Source: Janthinobacterium sp. FW305-129 (GTDB taxonomy: Bacteria; Pseudomonadota; Gammaproteobacteria; Burkholderiales; Burkholderiaceae_D). From it: a stretch of DNA of 64,000 nucleotides. Under the pieces are notes generated by a model. It made no database searches. It was not told where the DNA came from and was given only the letters and a program-made list of their open reading frames with translations. This document shows positions 57,366 to 64,000 of the stretch, piece after piece (within the stretch, counting starts at the first letter, position 1; each line of letters starts with the position of its first letter). The position numbers were made by a program, and so were the translations under genes. The stretch lies in contig NZ_JACYMM010000010.1 of NCBI RefSeq assembly GCF_020858115.1, forward strand, positions 186,001 through 250,000. Direction: 5' to 3'.

Positions 57366-57675
57366 GGGCGAGGGGCAAAGCCGGCGATTGTAGGCCGGCT
57401 GGCGCCGGATTGCTTTGCCTTGAGTCAAGGGATTGACATGTGGTGCCAGCGCCGGTGCCCAGCAGCAGGCTGGCCGCCAGGTGGCCCAGGGACTCGTATG
57501 CATCGCGTCCCGTGCGGCGCGGCGCGCCGGCCCTGCAAGACTGGCCCGGCGCCGTCTGACTGCCGGTGATCGTCGTGTATGCGGCGCTGGTGCCGCTCGT
57601 GTCGGGCCTGGGCATCAGGGCGCCTGCCCGCAAGCTGGCGTCCTGAACTGTCAATCCCGTGTGACCGGCACGGGC
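57366..57675. other. gap with no convincing gene, possible gene remnant
   Basis: 310 bp between trhP and the DUF1059 gene. Open frames exist on both strands, but none has a ribosome binding site or family-like composition. One segment, 57560-57646 on the plus strand, reads like the C-terminal helix and basic tail of a membrane transporter and is listed separately as a possible remnant. Confidence 0.5.
57560..57646 (+). pseudogene. possible C-terminal remnant of a membrane transporter
   Basis: Translates to LPVIVVYAALVPLVSGLG followed by IRAPARKLAS and a stop. A hydrophobic helix followed by a basic tail is typical of the end of an MFS-type permease. The frame is closed by a stop immediately upstream (57557-57559), and no matching upstream part is visible. 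It could be chance in high-GC DNA. Confidence 0.25.
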
Positions 57676-57927
57676 TTAATGCGTGTGCGCGGCGCCGCTG
57701 GCGCTGCTGCCGGCTTGTCCTGTCATGGGCAAGTGTTCGGGCGGCATGCCGTCCTTGAACAATTGACGCAACTGCTGGCGCAGTTCCGGCGTGTCGTGGT
57801 GATGGTGTACCGAGACTGCGTGTTCCACAGCAATGCCCAATAGCTCTTCTTCGCTGTCGGCCGAGATCGCAACCGAGCAATGCGTGTCACTTGGGAACTC
57901 CCGGCAATCGATGAATTTGCGCGTCAT
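57676..57927 (-). CDS. DUF1059 family small protein
   Basis: An 83-residue protein from the ATG at 57927, which has a strong AGGAGTT site. The sequence TRKFIDCREFPSDTHCSVAISADSEEELLGIAVEHAVSVHHHHDTPELRQQL matches the DUF1059 pattern: Cys near the start, a second Cys, then a His-rich helix. The two Cys and the cluster of His could bind metal. Function is unknown. It lies 66 bp downstream of fadE on the same strand and may be co-transcribed. Confidence 0.88.
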   Translation of the reverse strand: MTRKFIDCREFPSDTHCSVAISADSEEELLGIAVEHAVSVHHHHDTPELRQQLRQLFKDGMPPEHLPMTGQAGSSASGAAHTH

Positions 57928-57993
57928 GATCAACTCCTTTCTGCCAAGAGCGGGCACCGTGCCCGCTCCATTCAGTATAGGTCGCAATCTGGC

Positions 57994-60348
57994 TTAGGCT
58001 GCACGGCTGCTGGTATCGGCCCTGTGCACAGGCAAGTGTTTTGGCTGTGCCGCATCGGTGGGAAAATCGTTGACCTGTATCAAGCCGTCGACCAGGCGCG
58101 CATATTCCAGCAAGGTATTGTGCTCCTGGCAGCTGATGGTGTTTGCCGCCTTGGCCGCAGCCAGCCACGGCTGCATGGCGGACAGGCTTTGCGGCAGGTG
58201 CCGCAGGGCCGCGCCTGCGGGCGTGTCTTTCAGGCGTTTTTCGATGGACAGCACCTCCGGCAGCAGTGCCAGCGCCCGCTCGGCGCAAGCCACGGGGTCT
58301 GCCGCGTCGCTGGCGACATGGCCGTCGGCCAGCAGGCGTTCGCGGTCGGCGCCCGGCGTTTGCAGGGCCAGCGCCACTTCGCTGCCCAGCTCGTCGGACG
58401 GCGGACGGTGGGGCAGGCCGAACGGAAACAGCAAGGTGCGCAGCAGGATGGCCAGCACGCGCGCGGGGAAATTGTCGAGCACGCCCGTCAAGCCCTGCTG
58501 CGCCTTGACCAGCGCGTCTTGCAGCGACCAGTGCACATAGGGCAGGTCTGCCTCGGGCCGGCCATCGTCCTCGTAGCGCTTCAGCACGGACGAAGCCAGA
58601 TACAGCTGCGCCAGCACGTCGCCCAGCCGGGCGGACAGCCGTTCGCGGCGCTTGAGTTCGCCACCGAGCACGAACATCGACATATCCGTCATGACGGCAA
58701 ACGCCGTCGACAGCCGCGTCAGGGCGCGGTAGTAGGGCGCCAGTGCCGGGGCGCCGGCGTCGGGCACGGCCGCCAGGCGGGCGCCGCCCAGTCCGTACCA
58801 CAGGCCCCGTGCCAGGTTGCCCAGCACAAAGCCCACATGGCCGAAGAAGGCCGCATCGAAATCGCGCAAGGCCTTGCGGCCATCGCTTTCGTTGACGGCG
58901 GCCATTTCCCTGAGTACATACGGATGCGCGCGGATGGCGCCCTGGCCGAAGATGATCAGGCTGCGCGTGAGGATATTGGCGCCTTCGACCGTGATCGCGA
59001 TGGGGATTTGCTGGTAGGCGCTGGCGAGGAAATTGTTCGGGCCCACGCAGATGCCCTTGCCGCCAAGAATGTCCATGCCGTCGTTGACGAGCGCGCGTCC
59101 CCGCTCCGTGACGTGGTATTTGACGATGGCGGAAATGACGGCCGGCTTTTCGTCCAGGTCGACGGCGTGCGCGGCCAGGGTGCGCGCCGCGTCCATCAGG
59201 TACAGGTTGGCGCCCATGCGGGCCAGCGCTTCCTGCACCCCTTCGAACTTGCCGATCGGCATGTTGAACTGGCGCCGCACGGCCGCATACGCGCCGGTGC
59301 CGCGCACGGCCATCTTGCCCATGCCCACGCTGGACGAGGGCAGCGAGATGGCGCGTCCCGCCGCCAGGCATTCCATCAGCATGCGCCAGCCTTTGCCCAC
59401 TTGCGCCTGGCCGCCGATGACCCAGTCGATGGGAATGAAGACATCGTTGCCGGACGTGGGGCCGTTCTGGAACGCGGCGTTCAAGGGATGGTGGCGGCGG
59501 CCGATCACCACGCCGTCGTGGCTGGCGGGGATCAGGGCGCAGGTGATGCCCGGTGCATCGTTGTCTGAGAGCAAGTGGTCGGGATCGCTGGTCTGGAAAG
59601 CCAGCCCCAGCAAGGTCGCCACGGGCGCCAGGGTGATGTAGCGCTTGTTCCAGGTGAGGCGGAAACCCAGGGTGGGGCGACCTTCATGCATGCCCATGCA
59701 CACGACGCCCAGGTCGGGGATGGCGGCCGCGTCGGAGCCCGCATACGGGCTGGTCAGCGCGAAACACGGGATCTCGGTGCCGGCGGCCAGGCGCGGCAGG
59801 TAGTAATCTTTCTGTTCTTCGGTGCCGTAGTGCAGCAGCAACTCGGCCGGTCCCAGCGAATTGGGCACCATCACGGTCACGGCCAGCGCCGAGCAGCGGC
59901 TCGACAGTTTCATCACCACTTGCGAGTGCATGTAGGCGGAGAACTGTTTGCCGCCATATTGCTTGGGAATGATCATGCCGAGGAAACCCTGGCTTTTCAT
60001 GTAGTCCCAGGCTTGCGGTGGCAAGTCGAGTTGCTGTTGCGTTTCCCAGTCGTTGACCAGTTCGCACAGATGCTCGACGTCATGCTCAAGAAAATCGCGT
60101 TCTTCGGCCGTGAGCGTGGCGCGGCCATACGCCAGCAGTTTGGGCCAGTCGGGCCGGCCGGAAAACAGGTCCGCATCCCACCACGTGGTGCCCGCCTCGA
60201 GCGCGTCGCGTTCCGTGTCGGACATGCTCGGCAGGATGCGCTTGAACAAGGCCAGCAAGTGTGGGGTAATCAGGGCGCGGCGCACGGGGCCGGGCGCGAA
60301 CAGTAGAACCAGGCCCAGCAGGGCCACCAGCAATATGAGCGTCAGCAT
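57994..60348 (-). CDS. fadE: acyl-CoA dehydrogenase, FadE type
   Basis: A 784-residue FadE-like enzyme, far longer than standard acyl-CoA dehydrogenases. The ATG at 60348 has AGGGAGA upstream and opens an N-terminal membrane anchor (MLTLILLVALLGLVLLF). It has FGMIIPKQYGG-type and FALTSPYAGSDAAAIPD motifs of the acyl-CoA dehydrogenase core, GKFEGVQEALARMGANLYLMDAARTLAA, and the FadE-specific C-terminal half (LRDFDAAFFGHVGFVLGNLARGLW). It catalyses the first step of beta-oxidation with FAD, passing electrons to the quinone pool. Confidence 0.94.
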   Translation of the reverse strand: MLTLILLVALLGLVLLFAPGPVRRALITPHLLALFKRILPSMSDTERDALEAGTTWWDADLFSGRPDWPKLLAYGRATLTAEERDFLEHDVEHLCELVNDWETQQQLDLPPQAWDYMKSQGFLGMIIPKQYGGKQFSAYMHSQVVMKLSSRCSALAVTVMVPNSLGPAELLLHYGTEEQKDYYLPRLAAGTEIPCFALTSPYAGSDAAAIPDLGVVCMGMHEGRPTLGFRLTWNKRYITLAPVATLLGLAFQTSDPDHLLSDNDAPGITCALIPASHDGVVIGRRHHPLNAAFQNGPTSGNDVFIPIDWVIGGQAQVGKGWRMLMECLAAGRAISLPSSSVGMGKMAVRGTGAYAAVRRQFNMPIGKFEGVQEALARMGANLYLMDAARTLAAHAVDLDEKPAVISAIVKYHVTERGRALVNDGMDILGGKGICVGPNNFLASAYQQIPIAITVEGANILTRSLIIFGQGAIRAHPYVLREMAAVNESDGRKALRDFDAAFFGHVGFVLGNLARGLWYGLGGARLAAVPDAGAPALAPYYRALTRLSTAFAVMTDMSMFVLGGELKRRERLSARLGDVLAQLYLASSVLKRYEDDGRPEADLPYVHWSLQDALVKAQQGLTGVLDNFPARVLAILLRTLLFPFGLPHRPPSDELGSEVALALQTPGADRERLLADGHVASDAADPVACAERALALLPEVLSIEKRLKDTPAGAALRHLPQSLSAMQPWLAAAKAANTISCQEHNTLLEYARLVDGLIQVNDFPTDAAQPKHLPVHRADTSSRAA

Positions 60349-60425
60349 GCGATATCTCCCTGTGTAATGACAACAGGGTAGGCCGATGCGGCCGATGTTA
60401 CTGTGCGGTACTGCGCATACGCAGC

Positions 60426-60450
60426 AACGCCAACCGCAGGGGTTGGCGTT
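60426..60450 (-). terminator. hairpin after the collagen-like gene
   Basis: A perfect 10-bp stem (60426-60435 with 60441-60450) and a 5-base loop, 23 bp after the collagen-like gene's stop and 78 bp before fadE. No T run follows on the minus strand, so fadE could receive some read-through. Confidence 0.6.
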
Positions 60451-60472
60451 GTGGTGTCTGGCGTGAGGCGTA

Positions 60473-60805
60473 TTAGCGTTGCGGAACGACAATCACTGTG
60501 TCGCCCGTCTTGCCCTTGGCACCGTCGTCGCCCTTGGCGCCATCGTTGCCTTGTGCACCGGTAGCGCCCTTGGCGCCATCGTATCCGGCGGCACCGCTAT
60601 CGCCGGTCTGGCCCGTGGCGCCGGTGGCACCGGTTGCGCCGGCAGGCGCTTCAGCGCCCGTGGCGCCCGTGGCGCCGGCAGGACCAGGCGCGCCGGCAGG
60701 GCCAGGAACGACTTGGACGACAGTCGGCGCAGGTGGCGCTTCGCGCTGGCAAGCAGTCAGGGCGAGGGTAGAGGCGAGCGCGAGCAATATCAGGGTAGGT
60801 TTCAT
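60473..60805 (-). CDS. short collagen-like lipoprotein
   Basis: A 110-residue lipoprotein with AAAGGATG before its ATG and the lipobox LTAC (Cys 19). After a Pro/Val linker come about 22 Gly-X-Y triplets ([16 protein letters not shown] and onward), with one interruption where APA replaces a Gly-initial triplet, ending in [13 protein letters not shown]. Gly-X-Y repeats of this length can form a collagen triple helix. It is anchored by lipid, probably in the outer membrane, and could be a stalk or surface spacer. The last third is enriched in GAK/GDD charged triplets. Confidence 0.9.
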   Translation of the reverse strand: MKPTLILLALASTLALTACQREAPPAPTVVQVVPGPAGAPGPAGATGATGAEAPAGATGATGATGQTGDSGAAGYDGAKGATGAQGNDGAKGDDGAKGKTGDTVIVVPQR

Positions 60806-61403
60806 GATGCATCCTTTGGCAGTGAGCCGTAATGTACGGAACGGCTCGACGGCGTCGGGCGCGAGTTTCGCATGGCGGTGTGGCGGGGAAAACTGACCAG
60901 GCGACCCATCTGCCGTGTCGCGCGGGGCGCTGGCGGCGGGAGGGGAAGTGATGGTCTGCCTGCAGCATGGGCTCTTGGACGGCTGCAGTCCGTTCGTTTG
61001 CGTACATAGCGGCGCGATGAAAAGTTTTTGCTATGTGCTGCTGAATTCTTGGTGTCCGGCGGGTATCGAACCACCGATGCAAGGATTTTCAATTTCGATG
61101 CTGGGCGATATTAAACAAATTACATTTTTATTTATATTCGAGATAATTCCTGGAAATCAACATAGTGCGATCAATCTGGCATCCCGGAGTACGGTGCGCG
61201 CACATCAAACCATAGTTGATCAAGGGCAACGATCTCTCATTTTGGTCATTGGCTGCCGCATAAAAGGTAGACACTATCCGCTGACCAGTCCGAGTGCCTG
61301 TTCGAAACGAACGTCGGCCGAACGCTTCGGCCCGCATTCCAATGTAGCGACTTTCCGTCTAAATGGTTTGGAAGAAATTTTTTCTGATAAAGGTCATTCA
61401 ACC
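60806..61403. other. long non-coding region with tRNA remnant, left end of putative island
   Basis: 598 bp with no supported gene. The part up to about 61030 has the GC-rich composition of the neighbours. At 61031-61094 lies a partial copy of tRNA-Phe with its downstream flank. After that the composition becomes noticeably lower in GC up to the Sel1-repeat gene. A short inverted repeat (gttcg-aaa-cgaac, 61302-61314) lies before that gene. Confidence 0.6.
61031..61094 (-). pseudogene. tRNA-Phe 3'-end fragment (putative attachment repeat)
   Basis: The first 25 bases (61031-61055) are identical to 62703-62727, which cover the flank and 3' ACCA end of the intact tRNA-Phe. The rest corresponds to the acceptor 3' side, T arm and anticodon arm up to the anticodon GAA, with identical blocks atcgaaccaccga and caaggattttcaat and several differences between them. 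The 5' half of the tRNA is missing, so it cannot be a functional tRNA. Same orientation as the intact copy. Confidence 0.85.
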
Positions 61404-62534
61404 ATGAAATTCTATTTTGTGACATGTCTGTTGACACTCGCACTTGCTGCCGAAGCGGCTATGTCGTCCCCGACATTAGACGAAGTCAACACGGCATATG
61501 AGGCGAAAGATTACCCTGCGTCTTTAACGGGCTACGCGAAACTCGCTGCGGATGGTAATGCAGTGGCGCAGAACAAGTTGGGCGAGATGTACGCCAACGG
61601 CGTGGGTACTTCAAAAGATGAGCAACGGGCGGTTTCATGGTATCGAAAAGCTGCGGAGCAGGGCTTGGCCGATGCGCAGCAGAACCTGGCGGTAATGTAC
61701 GGCAAAGGAAAGGGAGTCCCCCAGGATTGGCAACAGGCTCTGGCTTGGCATCACAAGGCGGCAGAGCAGGGCTACGCTCTCGCACAGTTTTTCATGGGAG
61801 GGATGTACGAATTCGGACATGGGGTTTCCAAGGATCCAGTGCAAGCTATCAGTTGGTATCGCAGAGCCGCCGATGATGGGTTTGCTCGTGCGCAATATCG
61901 TATGGGAACGGCAGCGGCAGACGGGTGGGGCATGCCTGAGGACGGACAGCAGGCGGTGACCTGGTATCGCAAGGCTGCTGAACAAGGGCATGCCAACGCA
62001 CAGCTTGAATTGGGCTTGGCGTTCGCCAGTGGGGATGGTGTCCCGAAAGACGAGCAGCAAGCGGTGAACTGGTATCGAAAAGCGGCGGCGCAGGGGAGTT
62101 CGCGTGGACAGTTCAGTTTGGCATTGGCTTATGTCAACGGTACAGGCGTCCCGCGTGACGAAGAGGAAGCTTCGACCTGGTATCGGAAGGCTGCGGAGCA
62201 AGGCTACGTCGACGCACAATACAATCTGGGTGTGCTGTATGCCAGCAGTCGCGGGCCTATCAAGGATGAGAAGCAAGCGGTTAAATGGTATCGCCGAGCG
62301 GCGGATCAAGGCGATGCTGGTGCGCAGTACAATTTGAGCTTGATGTACCTTTACGGCAGAGGCGTCCCGCAGGATATTCAGCAAGCTTATTTCTGGTGCC
62401 TGTTATCTAGCTTCAGAGGCCATAAAGCCGCAACCCTATCCAGGCTACTTGCTTCCTTTGACAGCAATGAGACAGACGCGGCGCATGAAAAAATGTTTGC
62501 AAAGGTTAAGGCATGGGTGCCAAGAACTGAATAG
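61404..62534 (+). CDS. secreted Sel1-like repeat protein
   Basis: A 376-residue protein from the ATG at 61404 (AAAGG upstream), with a signal peptide (MKFYFVTCLLTLALAAEA). Residues about 55-345 are eight 36-residue Sel1 repeats, each built around A-x-A-Q-x-x-L-x-x-x-Y-x-x-G-x-G-V-x-x-D and W-Y-R-K-A-A-E-Q-G. Sel1 arrays are alpha solenoids that bind partner proteins, often in the periplasm. Codon and base use is visibly lower in GC than neighbouring genes, and it lies between the tRNA-Phe fragment and the intact tRNA-Phe, which suggests acquisition by transfer. Confidence 0.9.
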   Translation: MKFYFVTCLLTLALAAEAAMSSPTLDEVNTAYEAKDYPASLTGYAKLAADGNAVAQNKLGEMYANGVGTSKDEQRAVSWYRKAAEQGLADAQQNLAVMYGKGKGVPQDWQQALAWHHKAAEQGYALAQFFMGGMYEFGHGVSKDPVQAISWYRRAADDGFARAQYRMGTAAADGWGMPEDGQQAVTWYRKAAEQGHANAQLELGLAFASGDGVPKDEQQAVNWYRKAAAQGSSRGQFSLALAYVNGTGVPRDEEEASTWYRKAAEQGYVDAQYNLGVLYASSRGPIKDEKQAVKWYRRAADQGDAGAQYNLSLMYLYGRGVPQDIQQAYFWCLLSSFRGHKAATLSRLLASFDSNETDAAHEKMFAKVKAWVPRTE

Positions 62535-62676
62535 GCCTACGCCCTGATCTCAGGCGGTCGTGCTCGGCATGGTGGAGTATATTGACGCTGAGCAACAAGC
62601 GGAGCCGCCCGAAGTACGGCGGCCGACCAGGCATCATAGATGGGCCGGGACACAGATTTTTTGAGCCAGTAAACAA

Positions 62677-62700
62677 AAAGCCAACCCGAAGGTTGGCTTT
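62677..62700 (-). terminator. intrinsic terminator of tRNA-Phe
   Basis: A perfect 10-bp stem (62677-62686 with 62691-62700) with loop cgaa (ttcg on the minus strand), followed on the minus strand by a T-rich run. It lies 22 bp beyond the tRNA 3' end. Confidence 0.9.
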
Positions 62701-62702
62701 GT

Positions 62703-62768
62703 GCTATGTGCTGCTGAATTCTTGGTGGCCCGGGGCGGAATCGAACCACCGACACAAGGATTTTCAAT
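62703..62768. repeat. direct repeat partner of 61031-61094
   Basis: Covers the tRNA-Phe 3' half plus 20 bases of flank and repeats, with a 25-bp identical core, the fragment 1.67 kb away in the same orientation. The arrangement (intact tRNA, cargo, 3' fragment) is that expected from site-specific integration at a tRNA 3' end. Confidence 0.75.
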
Positions 62769-62798
62769 CCTCTGCTCTACCGACTGAGCTACCAGGCC
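62723..62798 (-). tRNA. tRNA-Phe (anticodon GAA)
   Basis: A complete 76-nt tRNA on the minus strand: the acceptor ggcctgg pairs with ccgggcc (one U-G pair), the D loop contains agctcagtcggtagagc, the anticodon loop ttGAAaa gives GAA for Phe, the T loop is ttcgatt, and the 3' CCA is encoded. The promoter lies at 62809-62838 and the terminator at 62677-62700. Confidence 0.97.
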
Positions 62799-62808
62799 AA
62801 GGCGGCGA

Positions 62809-62838
62809 ATTATAGCAGAAAGACTTTCCACCTGACCA
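62809..62838 (-). promoter_or_regulatory. sigma-70 promoter of tRNA-Phe
   Basis: On the minus strand there is a perfect TATAAT -10 (62809-62814) and a TGGTCA -35 (62833-62838, four of six matches) with 18-bp spacing. The -10 ends 10 bp before the mature tRNA 5' end. Confidence 0.8.
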
Positions 62839-62917
62839 GAGCTAGCTGTGTTCAAATGCAACAGATGGCCAAAACATGGTGTTTTGGCATCCTTGTATGA
62901 GCTGAAGGGATGTGGCG

Positions 62918-63688
62918 ATGCGGCGACGTATTGGAGTGCAGGGCCTGGCGGCTGCGGGCTTGTTCAGTTTGTTTTGCGGTACGGCGCGGGCCGATGGCCT
63001 GGCCGATCTGAATGCGGCGCTGGCGCGCTTGCAGGGGCAGTTGCCCATCAAGGCGCAGGTGGAGTCGAAAACCTGGCGCCGCGAGGGCGAGGGCAAGGCG
63101 GCGGAAGAGGATAGCGGCCAGGCCACGGTGGCTGTCGAAGGCGGACCGGCGGGCTTGCAAGTGCTCTACGGCAAGGACTTGCTGGCGAAAGTGGAAGCCG
63201 AGCAGCGCGCCAGGGTGAAAGATCCGAAGGTCAAGACGCCGATCGGCTTTGCGCTGGGGGAAATGAAGGCGGCGGAGTTGCGTTCCATGGTGTCGGCGGC
63301 CGATTCCCTGTCGCGCGAGATCGAGGAAGCCGTGTTCAGCGGCGAAAAGATGGATAGCTACAAGGGCAAGCCGGCACGCCTGCTCAGTTTTACCTTATCG
63401 CTCGACAAGGTACCTGAGAAAGACCGCAAGTATGTGAAGAAGTTCGACGGCGGCATCGAGGTGTGGATCGCCGCCGACGGCACGCCGCTGGCCAGCCATT
63501 TTCACTTTGACGTCAGCGGGCGCGCTTTCGTCGTCGTCAGCTTTACGCAAAAGACGGACGAGACGCGCCTGTATGGCGTCAGCGGCGACCGCTTATTGTT
63601 GCTGCGTAAGGAAAGCAGGAATGCCACCTCGGGTGCGGGCGAGAAAGTGGAAAGCAAAATCATCAAGACCTTGCAGCTGCAATCCTGA
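62918..63688 (+). CDS. secreted protein of unknown function
   Basis: A 256-residue protein. The ATG at 62918 is chosen over a GTG six bases earlier because GAAGGGA lies seven bases before it. It has a signal peptide (RRRIGVQGLAAAGLFSLFCGTARA). The mature part begins with a helical Leu/Ala segment (LADLNAALARLQGQLPIKAQVESKTWRR), then a beta-rich body (GGIEVWIAADGTPLASHFHFDVSG). The layout resembles outer-membrane lipoprotein-carrier-like periplasmic folds, but I cannot name a family. It is followed by a strong terminator. Confidence 0.78.
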   Translation: MRRRIGVQGLAAAGLFSLFCGTARADGLADLNAALARLQGQLPIKAQVESKTWRREGEGKAAEEDSGQATVAVEGGPAGLQVLYGKDLLAKVEAEQRARVKDPKVKTPIGFALGEMKAAELRSMVSAADSLSREIEEAVFSGEKMDSYKGKPARLLSFTLSLDKVPEKDRKYVKKFDGGIEVWIAADGTPLASHFHFDVSGRAFVVVSFTQKTDETRLYGVSGDRLLLLRKESRNATSGAGEKVESKIIKTLQLQS

Positions 63689-63706
63689 AATGTTGCAAAA
63701 CCTCAC

Positions 63707-63732
63707 AAGCCGCTGATCCAGCGGCTTTTTTT
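63707..63732 (+). terminator. intrinsic terminator between convergent genes
   Basis: A perfect 9-bp stem (63707-63715 with 63719-63727), a 3-base loop, and seven T ending at 63732. It overlaps the stop codon of the next, convergent gene. Confidence 0.93.
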
Positions 63733-64000
63733 ACATCGCCGAACTGCCGCCCAGGCCGCTCTTTTGCAGCACGCAGCGTCCCGCTTCGCAGGTGGCGCCC
63801 GGGTCCGTGACGATGGAGCAGGTCGACATCATGCCGTCCGCCTGCTGCTGCTTGCGGCTGGCCTCGGCGTGCGCCTGGGCCAGCGCCTTGAGTTTCTTGC
63901 CGTCATTGCTTTTGCTGGACCAGGCCAGGTAGCGCTCGGGGCCGCCGCAAGCCTTGGCGCCGATGGCGATGGTCTGGCATTGCTGGGTGGAGTCGCAGGC
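63731..64000 (-). CDS. Cys-rich secreted-type protein, C-terminal part only
   Basis: The last 89 codons of a gene that continues beyond the window. The frame is open to the edge and ends at TAA (63731-63733). The visible part has five Cys in pairs (CDSTQQC, KACGG, TCSIV, TCEAGRC) flanking a Lys/Ala/Gln-rich helix (KKLKALAQAHAEASRKQQQ), which suggests a disulfide-bonded periplasmic protein. I do not recognise a family. High-GC third positions are consistent with real coding sequence. Confidence 0.65.
   Translation of the reverse strand, partial: ACDSTQQCQTIAIGAKACGGPERYLAWSSKSNDGKKLKALAQAHAEASRKQQQADGMMSTCSIVTDPGATCEAGRCVLQKSGLGGSSAM

Noticed and set aside
57241-57654. 137-codon minus-strand ORF upstream of trhP
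   Set aside because: It overlaps the start of trhP in another frame, has no ribosome binding site and no recognisable domain.
61031-61094. A second functional tRNA-Phe
   Set aside because: Only the 3' half is present; there is no D arm or 5' acceptor strand.

Overview
The window reads as a piece of a high-GC betaproteobacterial chromosome. PEP-CTERM exosortase substrates, a czcICBA-type metal efflux locus, FadE, GdhA and TrhP/YegQ point to Oxalobacteraceae, probably close to Janthinobacterium. The family assignment is inference from gene content and was not tested by a search. Nearly all DNA is coding, operons are short and there are many convergent gene pairs. No IS element, prophage, CRISPR array or rRNA operon was seen.

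Layout. 1-2.3 kb: 3' end of a diguanylate cyclase, a small membrane protein, a tiny Pro-rich ORF and a PEP-CTERM protein. 3.3-9.4 kb: czcI-czcC-czcB-czcA on the minus strand, preceded by a MORN-repeat/C13 caspase-like protein (9.4-11 kb). 11.2-14.9 kb: a double-GAF sensor kinase converging on a REC-HD-GYP protein. 15.3-28.6 kb: mostly single-gene metabolism and envelope functions (DUF3016, periplasmic binding protein, thioesterase, PQQ sugar dehydrogenase, formaldehyde-detoxifying FrmA, a GlxA-type regulator, an orphan MshQ-like adhesin, dienelactone hydrolase, SRPBCC, M28 peptidase, alpha/beta hydrolase). 28.8-33 kb: a DEAD-box helicase with a duplicated RNA-binding domain and a PAS chemoreceptor. 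33-39.9 kb: small operons, a P450 divergent from an AraC regulator, and an orphan IlvB divergent from an Lrp/AsnC regulator. 40-44 kb: a TonB receptor and a NarL-type two-component pair. 44.5-50.7 kb: a PEP-CTERM protein coupled to a subtilase, then three tandem AIM24 paralogues. 50.7-60.8 kb: enoyl-CoA hydratase, DUF2807, flavin reductase, GdhA, a DUF819 membrane protein, TrhP, DUF1059, FadE and a short collagen-like lipoprotein. 61-62.8 kb: a compositionally different Sel1-repeat gene lying between a tRNA-Phe 3' fragment and the intact tRNA-Phe, which looks like a minimal genomic island. The window ends with two secreted proteins of unknown function.

The most unusual signal is not a gene. 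Three intergenic elements of 120-122 bp (3162-3282, 37483-37602, 52895-53016) each lie between convergent genes and each begin inside a stop codon. They share internal sequence blocks, but their terminal arms and central palindromes differ in sequence while remaining self-complementary within each copy. This covariation suggests a conserved structured 3'-end element. Two other palindrome types (13135-13260, and 13317-13342 with 25913-25939) also lie in convergent gaps.
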